Counted from the first letter of the stretch, positions 7,495 through 15,817 are shown. The stretch is 18,351 bases of DNA from Oscillospiraceae bacterium (GCA_035353335.1 DAOPZJ010000053.1:1-18351); one strand, 5' to 3'. The notes: generated from the sequence alone by a model not told the origin. Program-made: numbers and translations.

Positions 7495-8985
7495 TTAAGG
7501 TTTCGCCCAGCCCCGGGAGCAGTCGACGGCTTTTTTCCAACCTTTTAATAGTTCTTGTTGACAGTCGCACGACATTTTCGGCTCGAAAGTGCGTTCCCGT
7601 TTCCAATTCTTTTCGATTTCGTATTTGCTCTCCCAATAGCCGACCGCAAGCCCCGCGAGATAGGCCGCGCCCATTGCGGTGGTCTCGATGCAGGCGGGGC
7701 GGTGAACCGGTGCGCCGATGACGTCGGCCTGAAACTGCATTAAAAAGTTGTTCGCCGATGCGCCGCCGTCGACACGCAGCGAACGCAGGGTCTTGCCGCA
7801 GTCCTGCGCCATTGCCGAAATCACGTCGCCGGTCTGGTAGGCGATGGATTCGAGCGTCGCGCGGATGATGTGTTCGCGGGTGACACCCCTGGTCAGCCCG
7901 ACGATGCAGCCGCGCGCATACGGGTCCCAATACGGCGCACCAAGCCCCACAAAGGCCGGGACGACATAGCACCCGGCGGTATCGGGTACTTTTGAGGCGA
8001 AATATTCGGTATCGGCGGCATTATAGACCAGATGCAGCTCATCCCGCAGCCACTGGATGGCGGCACCTGCGATAAAAATCGAGCCCTCGAGCGCGTATTC
8101 AACCTTGTTGTCGACGCCCCATGCAATCGTCGTGATCAGGCCGTTTTCGGAAAACACGGGTTTTTCGCCGGTGTTCATCAGCAAGAATCCGCCGGTGCCG
8201 TAGGTGTTCTTGGCTTCCCCGGCGAAAAAGCAGGTCTGCCCGAACAGCGCCGCCTGTTGATCACCCGCCGCGCCGCCGATTTGAATCGGATAGCCGAAAA
8301 AATCGGGCAGGGTCTCGCCGTAGACGCACGACGACGGCCTGACCTCGGGCAGCATGCAGGCAGGGATATCGAGCTCGGCCAGAATCTCTTTATCCCAGCA
8401 CAGGTCGTTGATGTTATATAAAAAAGTGCGCGAAGCATTGGAATAATCGGTGATATGTACTTTTCCGCCGGTTAGCCGCCAGATCAGCCAGCTCTCGACT
8501 GTGCCGAATAACAGTTCCCCGCGCTCTGCGCGCTGTCTTGCGCCGGGGACGTTTTCCAAAATCCAGCGCAGTTTGGTGCCGGAAAAATACGCGTCAATCA
8601 CCAGTCCGGTCTTTTGCCGGAACTTCTCGGCCAGCCCCTTGGCTTTGAGTTCATCGCAGTACTCCGCGGTGCGTCTGCATTGCCAGACGATGGCGTTATA
8701 AACCGGTTCGCCGGTGGTCTTGTCCCATACAATTGTGGTCTCGCGTTGGTTGGTGATGCCGACCGCCGAGATGTCGCGCGCAGAGACGCCGATTTTCTGC
8801 ATGGCCTCCTGTGCCGCGCCGATCTGAGTAGCCCAGATCTCCATCGGGTCATGCTCGACCCAGCCGGGTTTCGGATAAAATTGGCGGATATCTTTTTGGG
8901 CCGTGCTTTTGATATTGCCCACGCGGTCGAAGAGGATGCAGCGGGCGCTTGTCGTGCCGGAATCCAAGGCCATAATATAGCTCAT
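7495..8985 (-). CDS. glpK: Glycerol kinase
   Basis: A 496-residue FGGY-family kinase that phosphorylates glycerol to sn-glycerol 3-phosphate with ATP; cytoplasmic. The N-terminal phosphate loop is DSGTTSAR (8-15). The glycerol-binding residues R81-E82 (NQRETT), W101 and Y133 and the catalytic base D242 (GDQQ) are all present. Both FGGY regions are recognisable (VYNAIVWQCRRT near 95-106, and VDGGASANNF in the C-terminal half). Length is normal. AGGAG lies 7 bases before the start. At the position where many Firmicutes glycerol kinases carry the PTS-phosphorylated histidine (HFYG), this one has D228 (DFFG), so HPr control is probably absent. No glycerol facilitator gene lies next to it. A strong promoter (9015-9043) lies directly upstream. 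Confidence 0.96.
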   Translation of the reverse strand: MSYIMALDSGTTSARCILFDRVGNIKSTAQKDIRQFYPKPGWVEHDPMEIWATQIGAAQEAMQKIGVSARDISAVGITNQRETTIVWDKTTGEPVYNAIVWQCRRTAEYCDELKAKGLAEKFRQKTGLVIDAYFSGTKLRWILENVPGARQRAERGELLFGTVESWLIWRLTGGKVHITDYSNASRTFLYNINDLCWDKEILAELDIPACMLPEVRPSSCVYGETLPDFFGYPIQIGGAAGDQQAALFGQTCFFAGEAKNTYGTGGFLLMNTGEKPVFSENGLITTIAWGVDNKVEYALEGSIFIAGAAIQWLRDELHLVYNAADTEYFASKVPDTAGCYVVPAFVGLGAPYWDPYARGCIVGLTRGVTREHIIRATLESIAYQTGDVISAMAQDCGKTLRSLRVDGGASANNFLMQFQADVIGAPVHRPACIETTAMGAAYLAGLAVGYWESKYEIEKNWKRERTFEPKMSCDCQQELLKGWKKAVDCSRGWAKP

Positions 8986-9014
8986 AATCGTTCTCCTGAC
9001 ACTTATTTTACCAT

Positions 9015-9043
9015 ATTATAACGGATTGCGGGAACATTTTCAA
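9015..9043 (-). promoter_or_regulatory. Sigma-A-type promoter of glpK
   Basis: On the minus strand TTGAAA (9038-9043) and TATAAT (9015-9020) stand exactly 17 bases apart, a near-consensus housekeeping promoter. The start codon of glpK follows with a leader of about 25 bases that holds its AGGAG site. It lies back to back with the plus-strand promoter at 9050-9078. Confidence 0.78.
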
Positions 9044-9049
9044 GAACGA

Positions 9050-9078
9050 TTGACAAGCGCAGCGCAATATAATATCAT
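9050..9078 (+). promoter_or_regulatory. Sigma-A-type promoter of the MFS-hydrolase operon
   Basis: TTGACA (9050-9055) and TATCAT (9073-9078) are 17 bases apart. Transcription would start near 9085. That makes the ATG at 9091 nearly leaderless and supports the downstream start at 9148. A TATAAT at 9068-9073 is only 12 bases from the TTGACA, so it is less suitable as its partner. Only 6 bases separate this -35 from that of the divergent glpK promoter. Confidence 0.65.
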
Positions 9079-9147
9079 TGACACGGCGGAATGCCAATTC
9101 TTTATACGGTGGATTTTTTCAAATCTGGTAACGGTGTGTATATCTCT

Positions 9148-10542
9148 ATGAAATTCTTCCGGAATTTCTTTTCACATTTCGGCGATGTGCTTTATAATTA
9201 CATAGCAGGCATCAAAGAGAGCCGCTTTAACGCCCTTTATAACGACCGTGACGGTTATGCGAAGGACCTGCGCCGGGTTTTCTGGGGCAACGCCTTCGGC
9301 AATCTCGCGGCTGTGACGATGAACGGCGTATTTTTTACCGGATTGGTTTTAATTTTGCTCAAAGGCGAGAGCGACAGCGTCAAAAACTCTTATATCGGAA
9401 CCATCGTCAGCATTCAAACCGCCTGCGGCATGGCGCAGATTTTCGCGCCCGTTCTGATCGAGCGTTTAAAATCGCGCAAGGCGTTTGTTTTTGCGACCCG
9501 TCTTGTTTACTACGGCATCAATGCGGTTTTGCTTCCGCTCGTTCCGCTGCTTCCGCTTTCACAAAAGCCGCAGATCTCCGTCTTTATCGCTTTGATGATC
9601 ATCATGCAGATTTCGATGTCGATCAACAGCCCGGCCATTTCGGCCTGGCATATCACCTACATCACGCCTGACCGGCGGGCTGACTACTTCTCGCTGCAGC
9701 AGATGGCATATACCATATTGAACGCCCTGACCATGGTCTCGTGCGGATTTTTACTGGATCAATTTAAAGCGCACGATGCGGCGCTGACCGGCATATTGAT
9801 TTTGCGCGGCTTGGCGGTAGTATTCGTCGCTTTTGAATGCAACATGTTTTTCCGAATCCGCGAGGTGGAATATCCCAAGCCGGAAAAGCTCGATTTTATC
9901 TCGATCTTCTCCGCGCCGATGAAAAGCAAGGGCTTTATCCCGCTTGTGCTGATTGCCGCGGCTTATAATTTTACCGTGGCGATCCAAGGGCAGTATTTTA
10001 CGGTTCATTTGCTCGAAGAAGCAAAAATGAGCTATACGCTTTACACGTTCATGGGCATTTTCTCACTGCCGATCCTGCTGATCATGATGCCGGTTTGGAA
10101 CCGGATTGTCAAAAAGCTGGGATGGTTTTACACACTCGCGCTGTCTATCATTCTCTTTTCGCTGCCGCAGATTTTCAACATGCTGATCACCGAAAAAACG
10201 ATCTGGATCTATCCGGTACTTTGTATTTATACCAGCTTTGTGAGTCCGGGGCTGTCGTTAGGGTTTTCTAACCTGCCGTTTATGCGGATGCCCGAGGAAT
10301 CGAAATCATCCTGTCTGGCGTTTTACTCCACTGCGGCAAGCTTGGCCGCATTTGCGGGTGCGCTGTTCGGGAAATACTTCGTCCAATGGACCGAGGGGAA
10401 GTATCTGAATCTGTTCGGGATCACGGTAGGGAACCGACTTTATCACTTCATCATCTCATTCGGGCTTTTGGTGATATTGTCGGCGGTCATCTTTACTATG
10501 CAAAAACGCGAGGAAAGATCCAAAAGCGAATCTTCGGAATGA
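9148..10542 (+). CDS. MFS transporter, probably for sugars or glycosides
   Basis: A 464-residue membrane protein with about 12 hydrophobic segments and a cytoplasmic loop in the middle (around IREVEYPKPEKLD), the 6+6 plan of the major facilitator superfamily. A basic loop (RLKSRK) after an early helix stands where MFS motif A is expected. It is a single-subunit secondary transporter in the cytoplasmic membrane. The start is uncertain: ATG at 9091 is in frame (483 residues), but it sits about 6 bases from the predicted transcription start. ATG at 9148 (MKFFRNFF) gives the usual N-terminus, though with no clear Shine-Dalgarno site. It is followed after 33 bases by two glycoside-hydrolase-like genes on the same strand, which suggests the transporter supplies their substrate. 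The substrate itself is not readable. Confidence 0.82.
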   Translation: MKFFRNFFSHFGDVLYNYIAGIKESRFNALYNDRDGYAKDLRRVFWGNAFGNLAAVTMNGVFFTGLVLILLKGESDSVKNSYIGTIVSIQTACGMAQIFAPVLIERLKSRKAFVFATRLVYYGINAVLLPLVPLLPLSQKPQISVFIALMIIMQISMSINSPAISAWHITYITPDRRADYFSLQQMAYTILNALTMVSCGFLLDQFKAHDAALTGILILRGLAVVFVAFECNMFFRIREVEYPKPEKLDFISIFSAPMKSKGFIPLVLIAAAYNFTVAIQGQYFTVHLLEEAKMSYTLYTFMGIFSLPILLIMMPVWNRIVKKLGWFYTLALSIILFSLPQIFNMLITEKTIWIYPVLCIYTSFVSPGLSLGFSNLPFMRMPEESKSSCLAFYSTAASLAAFAGALFGKYFVQWTEGKYLNLFGITVGNRLYHFIISFGLLVILSAVIFTMQKREERSKSESSE

Positions 10543-10575
10543 GAAACCGATTCATACAGAAAGGACGGTCATCAA

Positions 10576-12561
10576 ATGGCACGGTACGGATGGTTCTGGT
10601 ACGACTCCGACGAGATCTTCAGGTTTACGCAAGAGGATATGGACGCCAAAGTCAAGCGGTATGCCGACATCGGCATCACGGTTCTGATCGGCTCCACTCT
10701 CACGCATTTCCGCTGGTCGTTTTTCCGCCACTGGGATGTGATTCTCGCCTGCATCGAAAAGCTGGTCAGGGCCTGCCATAAATACGGAATTCAATACGTC
10801 GAACACCACAGCTCCCATCTGACTTTTAACCCTCAGGACGACGAAGAAAAGAAAATCATCGAGCGGATGTTTACTTCCCGCGGCGGTTCGTCGGACGAAT
10901 GGCCGGGTTTGTGGGAGGACGCCTGCGGCGATCCGGAGATCGACGGCGTCAAGCTGTCGAGTATGCGGCAGATTTCCGGCCGAAGCGGCAAAATCGGCAT
11001 CACGACCTATCACGGCTACGGCTTTTGTTTTAACAACCCCGATTACAGACGGATTTATTTCAAGCACCTCGCGGATATCTATGCGCAGGGCGTCGACGGC
11101 ATCATGACCGACGACATCCAGTATTTCGGCAACGACGGCACCGGCTGGGCATCTTTTAATGCCTGCACCTGCGAACACTGCCGCCGTCTGCTCAAAGAAA
11201 AAACCGGGTATGACATCCCCGGCCCCGGGAAATGGAAAGATTTTTATTGGAATTTCAAAGACCCGGCGTTCGTGGCTTGGAAACGGTTCAAGGATGAATC
11301 CACGCTCGATTTTGTCTATGCGGTCAAAAAGCATTACGAGGATTTGGGCTATAAGATGCTTCGCCCGAATTATATCTCCCATGTGCTGTTTACCAATGTG
11401 ACCGCGGCGCCGTTTGAAAAATGCGCAGAGATCTGGGACTGCATCTTTCAGGAGAACTGCTACAGCCATATTATCTCTCAGTCCTGGCCGTCCTTTGCGA
11501 CCGAAGCCGTCCATCGGTTCTGTATGGCCCGCAAAGGGGACGTGCCGGCGATGTCGATGTTTTATCCCGCGACGGAATCGGGACTGTATTTCACTTGGGC
11601 GCTTTCGATGGCTTGGGGGCAGCTTTTTACCCAGAGCGGCGGAGACGACCTCGACAAATATCTCGACGAGGGTAAGCTGCGCAGGTTTGAAAGTGCAAAT
11701 GCGGAATTGTACGGGCACCCGAGAAAGATTGCCGATCTCGCGTTTTTATTGTCGCAGAACACCCGCGATTATGCCGACGGATGCGACGGCTATATGAAAC
11801 GTTTTTTACAGTGGATGCAGGCGTCGATGATGTCCGGGATCGCGACCGATATGGTTTTTGAAGACGACGGCGAACATTTCGGCGATCATCAGGTGATTGT
11901 CGCGGCTTACACGGCGATGCTCTCCGATAAAGTTTTACAGGACCTTGAACAATATGTGATAAACGGCGGAAAACTGCTGATCGTCGGCGACTTCGGGGTT
12001 TACAAACCCGACGGAGGCAAACGGGAAACGCCTGCGCTTTGCGCAAACCAAAAGCTCGGCAAAGGCGAAGTCGTTTTGATGGATTCGTCCGAATGCGCCG
12101 AAATTTATCAGGACTTTATGAACGTGCGCAGAGACGTCAATTATTCCGACCGGGTTCCCGCGACGCCGTATGCACTTGATAAGCTGCGTCAGACCGGCGG
12201 CAAAGCGCTGCACAAACGGTTAGGAAAAACCGTCTGCGAGGTCGAGAGCGACGCCGAGCTGTTTGTCTCGTTATTTAAAAATGAGTCCTGCCATACGCTG
12301 CATATCGTCAATATCGGCGGCACGGTTAAAAAGAGCGGAGAAGTCGATCATATCGAGCCGATCCGAGCGTTCGGTGCGGATGCACCCAAAATCGGTACGG
12401 TCAAGGTAAAGATGAACGCGCTCTCCGGAGCAAAATCGGTCACGCTCTATACCCCCGAAAACGAAACCCCGCTGCCGCTTTCGTTCGATCAAAACGGTCG
12501 GCTTGAATTCATGATCCCGACGGGGACCTTTGCGGGATATTGCGCGGTTAAAATCGACTAA
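10576..12561 (+). CDS. GH42/GHL6-like putative glycoside hydrolase, copy A
   Basis: A 661-residue protein, cytoplasmic (no signal peptide). Residues about 1-350 look like a (beta/alpha)8 barrel of the GH42 or 'hypothetical glycosyl hydrolase 6' kind, with HFRWSF (44-49), VEHHSSH (75-81) and GITTYHGYG (141-149). CFNNPDYR (151-158) together with CTCEHC (197-202) reproduces the four-Cys zinc site of GH42 in order and spacing (C151, C197, C199, C202). An Asp pair, D179-D180 (GIMTDDIQYFG), ends a barrel strand where an acid/base is expected, in place of GH42's Asn-Glu. Residues about 430-520 resemble the Rossmann-like GH42 trimerisation domain (VINGGKLLIVGDFG). The C-terminus (about 555-661) is a beta domain. 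AAGGA lies about 10 bases before the start. It is the second gene of an operon after the MFS transporter. The reaction is unknown. Confidence 0.75.
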   Translation: MARYGWFWYDSDEIFRFTQEDMDAKVKRYADIGITVLIGSTLTHFRWSFFRHWDVILACIEKLVRACHKYGIQYVEHHSSHLTFNPQDDEEKKIIERMFTSRGGSSDEWPGLWEDACGDPEIDGVKLSSMRQISGRSGKIGITTYHGYGFCFNNPDYRRIYFKHLADIYAQGVDGIMTDDIQYFGNDGTGWASFNACTCEHCRRLLKEKTGYDIPGPGKWKDFYWNFKDPAFVAWKRFKDESTLDFVYAVKKHYEDLGYKMLRPNYISHVLFTNVTAAPFEKCAEIWDCIFQENCYSHIISQSWPSFATEAVHRFCMARKGDVPAMSMFYPATESGLYFTWALSMAWGQLFTQSGGDDLDKYLDEGKLRRFESANAELYGHPRKIADLAFLLSQNTRDYADGCDGYMKRFLQWMQASMMSGIATDMVFEDDGEHFGDHQVIVAAYTAMLSDKVLQDLEQYVINGGKLLIVGDFGVYKPDGGKRETPALCANQKLGKGEVVLMDSSECAEIYQDFMNVRRDVNYSDRVPATPYALDKLRQTGGKALHKRLGKTVCEVESDAELFVSLFKNESCHTLHIVNIGGTVKKSGEVDHIEPIRAFGADAPKIGTVKVKMNALSGAKSVTLYTPENETPLPLSFDQNGRLEFMIPTGTFAGYCAVKID

Positions 12562-12599
12562 ACACTACGGTGAGATAAAGTGGAAAGGGAGTTATCGGT

Positions 12600-14588
12600 A
12601 TGATGCGGTACGGTTGGATTTGGTATGACGCGAAAGAGATTTTTGAGTTTTCTCAGGGGGATATGGACGCCAAATTCAAGCGGTATGCCGACGTCGGCAT
12701 CAATATCCTGATCGGATTCAGTTGCACGCATTTTCGCTGGTCGTTTACGCGCCACTGGGATATCATCAATGCCTGCATCGAAAAGCTCGTCAAGGCCTGC
12801 CATAAGTACGGCATTAAGTATGTCGAACACCACAGTTCTCATCTGACTTTTAATCCGCAGAATGAAGACGACCGAAAATGGGCCGAAAACGTCCTGCGTT
12901 CTCGCAACTCCAAGCCCGGGGACTGGGAAGGATTTTGGGAGGACGCCTATGGTGACCCGGTCATCGACGGCGTGAAGATGTCGAGTTTACGCCAGATCTC
13001 GGGGCGCAGCGGCAAAGCGGGCATTACGACTTATCACGGTTACGGGATGTGTTTTAATAATCCCGATTACCGGCGGCTGTATTTCAACTATCTTGAGGAC
13101 GTCTATAAACGGGGCGTCGACGGCATTATGACCGACGACATTCAATATTTCGGCAACGACGGCACGGGCTGGGCGTCGTTTAACGCCTGCACCTGCGAAC
13201 ACTGCCGCCGGCTGTTCCGTGAAAAGACCGGTTACGAAATTCCGCGGCCCGAACAGTGGAAAGAATTTTACTGGAATTTCAAAGACCCGGTTTTTGTCGC
13301 ATGGAAACGGTTTAAAGACGAATCGACCCTCGATTTCGCCTATGCCGTCAAAAAGCATTATGAGGATTTGGGATACAAGATGCTGCGCCCGAACTACATT
13401 TCCGGCGTGATTACGACCAATGTGACCGCCTATCCGTTTGAAAAGTGCGCGGAGATTTGGGACTGCATCTTCCAGGAAAACTGCAGCATGCACATCATCT
13501 CCCAGTCGTGGCCGTTTTTCGCGGCCGAAGCGGTGCACCGGTTTTGTATGGGGCGTAAGCGCGGCGTCCCGGCAATGTCGATGTTTTACCCCTGTACGGA
13601 TTCGTCATTATACTTCGGCTGGGCGCTCTCAATGGCGTGGGGTCAGCTGTTCACCCAATGCGGCGGAGAAAATTTGGACAACTATCTTGACGAAGGCAAA
13701 CTGCGCCGGTTCGAAGAGACCTATGCCGAATTATACGAACACCCCAAAAAACTCGCCGATCTCGCGTTTTTGTTGTCGCAGAACACCCGCGATTACGCCG
13801 ACGGGTGCGACCGGTATATGCACAAATTTTTGCAGTGGATGCAGGCGTCGATGATGTCCGGCATCGCGACCGATATGGTTTTCGAGGACGACGGTGAACA
13901 CTTTGCCGGGCACAAGGCGATTTTAGCGCCTTATACGGCGATGCTCTCCGACAAAACCCTGAAAGACCTTGAGCGGTATGTACAAAACGGCGGAAAGCTG
14001 CTGATCGTCGGCGATTTCGGCATTTTCAAACCCGACGGAAGCAGCCGTGAAACTCCCGCGCTTTGTAAGAGTCAAAAACTCGGAAAAGGCGAAATTATGC
14101 TGATTGATCCTTCCGAGTGTGCCGATGTCTATCAGGATGTGCTCAACGTCCCGCGCAGCGATGACCTCAAACACCGCGGAAAAGTACAGCCCTATGCGCT
14201 TGACAAACTGCGTGAGACCGGCGGGAAAGCGCTGCTCGAGCGGCTCGGGGAAACCGTTTATGAGGTCGAAAGCGAAGCGGAATTGTTTGTCTCGCTTTTT
14301 AAAAATGAAACCTGTCATACATTGCACCTCGTAAACATCGGTGATACGGTTAAAAAGAACGGCGACTGCGGATACCTCGACCCGGTCGAGGTATTTTGCC
14401 CCGGCGCCGAAAAGATCGGCGAGGTAAATGTAAAACTCAACACGCTTCAGAAAGCCCAATCGATTACTCTGTATTCGCCCGAAAACCAAAACCCGCTCCC
14501 GCTGAAATTCATCAGCGAAAACGGGCGGTTGGAATTTACCATCCCGGCGCAGTCCTTTGCGGGATACTGCGCGGTTAAAATCGTCTAA
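12600..14588 (+). CDS. GH42/GHL6-like putative glycoside hydrolase, copy B
   Basis: A 662-residue paralogue of the preceding gene, about three quarters identical by eye and aligned without gaps except for one extra residue near 637. It keeps all the key positions: C151, C197, C199, C202, D179-D180 and the VEHHSSH segment. Differences cluster in the 90-110 region and in the C-terminal beta domain. At the YPATESG segment (328-335) of copy A this copy has YPCTDSS, so Glu 334 is not conserved and is unlikely to be an essential catalytic residue. GGGAG lies 8 bases before the start, 38 bases after copy A. A start 3 bases downstream is possible, but M1 aligns with copy A. The two may form a heteromer or differ in substrate range. 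Function is not assigned beyond the fold. Confidence 0.75.
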   Translation: MMRYGWIWYDAKEIFEFSQGDMDAKFKRYADVGINILIGFSCTHFRWSFTRHWDIINACIEKLVKACHKYGIKYVEHHSSHLTFNPQNEDDRKWAENVLRSRNSKPGDWEGFWEDAYGDPVIDGVKMSSLRQISGRSGKAGITTYHGYGMCFNNPDYRRLYFNYLEDVYKRGVDGIMTDDIQYFGNDGTGWASFNACTCEHCRRLFREKTGYEIPRPEQWKEFYWNFKDPVFVAWKRFKDESTLDFAYAVKKHYEDLGYKMLRPNYISGVITTNVTAYPFEKCAEIWDCIFQENCSMHIISQSWPFFAAEAVHRFCMGRKRGVPAMSMFYPCTDSSLYFGWALSMAWGQLFTQCGGENLDNYLDEGKLRRFEETYAELYEHPKKLADLAFLLSQNTRDYADGCDRYMHKFLQWMQASMMSGIATDMVFEDDGEHFAGHKAILAPYTAMLSDKTLKDLERYVQNGGKLLIVGDFGIFKPDGSSRETPALCKSQKLGKGEIMLIDPSECADVYQDVLNVPRSDDLKHRGKVQPYALDKLRETGGKALLERLGETVYEVESEAELFVSLFKNETCHTLHLVNIGDTVKKNGDCGYLDPVEVFCPGAEKIGEVNVKLNTLQKAQSITLYSPENQNPLPLKFISENGRLEFTIPAQSFAGYCAVKIV

Positions 14589-15739
14589 CCGTTTCTCTTA
14601 CCCAGGAACTCGACGATATAGTAGGTTCCCGCGATATACATGCCCAGAATCGAGAGGTTTTGGGCGATTTTTTTGCCGTTGCCCAATTCTACATATTCGA
14701 TGTTATCGTTTGAAGGCATCTGTGTCGCTGAGGAAGCGGACTGCGCGCTGCTTGGGGTCTGCGCGGAACCGGTCTGTTCGGAGGATGCGGATTGTTTTGA
14801 AGAAGCGGTTTGGCTGCCCGGGGTCTGCGCAGAGCTTGTCTCTGACGAAGCCGAAGATTGGGAAGAAGCCGCTTCCGATGATGCAGCCGAACTTGACGGA
14901 GTGTTTTCGGAAGAAGCGGAAGCCGTGAATTCCGTATAAATCGTCTTGGCTTCGGTGACGAGCGAACGCCCTATCGAACAAGCAGGCGCAAGCAGCGAAC
15001 AATGCCTGTGGCAGCCGTTGCAAAACAGGCGTCCCAAATAATCGTTAAAAGTGTCTCCGGCCTGCGGGGTCTCGGTGATGGTGTTGTTTGAGGATATTTT
15101 TGTGTCGATATTGATAATTTTCAAGCCCGTTCCTTCACTGCCGTATTCGGCATAAGAGAGCTGCGATACCGTATAGTCCGTTGTCGCGTCATCGGCTGCC
15201 GTATAGGTCGGCAAACTGTAGGTGACGGTCGATTTAATGCCGTAGACGATGACGGCCAGCGAGATCACCGCGCCGACGGTTCTGCGCGCGCGGGTGATTT
15301 TTTGCGAGCCGAACATCGAGCGGAAAAAGCCGAGGATCATTTTCCAGTGCAGTCCGATGTGGATACCCATGACCGCCAGCGTTACATAAGCAGCCCAGGC
15401 GTGAACGGCGTACCACAGGGCGTTGTTTTCTGCCCGAAGCGGCCAAAAAAGTTCCTTTGAGATTGCAATGCCCGAGACGGCGGTCAGCACATACCCGATG
15501 AGCATCAACACATCGCAGATCCAGCGCACGGTGTTGACGTTGAATTTGGTCTTGAACAGTTTTCCGGTTACGCCCGTAATCCATTTCCGGTTTAAAAACA
15601 GGTGGAAAAACAGCGGAACCGCCATGCCGATTCCGAGAATTTCGTGCCAAACCGAACCGGTCAGGTCATATGTCATCAGGGCGAGCCACATGCCCGTCAT
15701 AAAAACGTCGATGGATAATTTGACTGCGGTTTTCTTCAT
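14585..15739 (-). CDS. DUF4405 cytochrome-b-like membrane protein with Cys motif and Ser-rich linker
   Basis: A 384-residue membrane protein. Four or five helices lie at about 5-25, 33-50, 75-95, 108-128 and 152-170, with His at 32, 46, 113, 127 and 131. This is the DUF4405 four-helix plan resembling cytochrome b561-type haem proteins. The exported middle part carries C240, C243, C247 and C254 (CNGCHRHC...C), a possible metal or cofactor site. It is followed by a low-complexity Ser/Ala/Gln/Thr stretch (about 273-341) and a last hydrophobic segment (361-378). The start at 15739 has GAGGTG 7 bases upstream. A frame start at 15760 would overlap the -10 at 15759-15764 and is rejected. An electron-transfer role at the membrane is inference. 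Its stop overlaps that of hydrolase copy B. Confidence 0.75.
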   Translation of the reverse strand: MKKTAVKLSIDVFMTGMWLALMTYDLTGSVWHEILGIGMAVPLFFHLFLNRKWITGVTGKLFKTKFNVNTVRWICDVLMLIGYVLTAVSGIAISKELFWPLRAENNALWYAVHAWAAYVTLAVMGIHIGLHWKMILGFFRSMFGSQKITRARRTVGAVISLAVIVYGIKSTVTYSLPTYTAADDATTDYTVSQLSYAEYGSEGTGLKIINIDTKISSNNTITETPQAGDTFNDYLGRLFCNGCHRHCSLLAPACSIGRSLVTEAKTIYTEFTASASSENTPSSSAASSEAASSQSSASSETSSAQTPGSQTASSKQSASSEQTGSAQTPSSAQSASSATQMPSNDNIEYVELGNGKKIAQNLSILGMYIAGTYYIVEFLGKRNG

Positions 15740-15758
15740 GAAAATCACCTCGGTATCC

Positions 15759-15764
15759 ATTATA
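15759..15764 (-). promoter_or_regulatory. -10 element for the DUF4405 gene
   Basis: A perfect TATAAT on the minus strand lies 20 bases before the start codon, implying a leader of about 13 bases that includes the ribosome site. No convincing -35 is seen at 15-19 bases spacing, so it may need an activator. Confidence 0.45.
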
Positions 15765-15817
15765 AAAGATAAAAATGGCAGAAATATGTCCGTGAATGAG
15801 AAGTTTTATGATGGAAC

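Noticed and set aside
7484..7972. A 162-residue frame overlapping the end of glpK on the same strand
   Set aside because: The product is an Arg/His-rich out-of-frame translation of the glpK C-terminus, which is itself intact.
9091..9147. N-terminal extension of the MFS protein from ATG 9091
   Set aside because: It would start about 6 bases after the predicted transcription start and has no usable ribosome site. It remains possible if an upstream promoter is used.
10552..11718. A 388-residue open frame on the minus strand opposite hydrolase copy A
   Set aside because: It lies wholly antisense to a gene with recognisable motifs and a conserved paralogue. A similar but broken frame lies opposite copy B (12987-13538), as expected for a shadow of codon usage.
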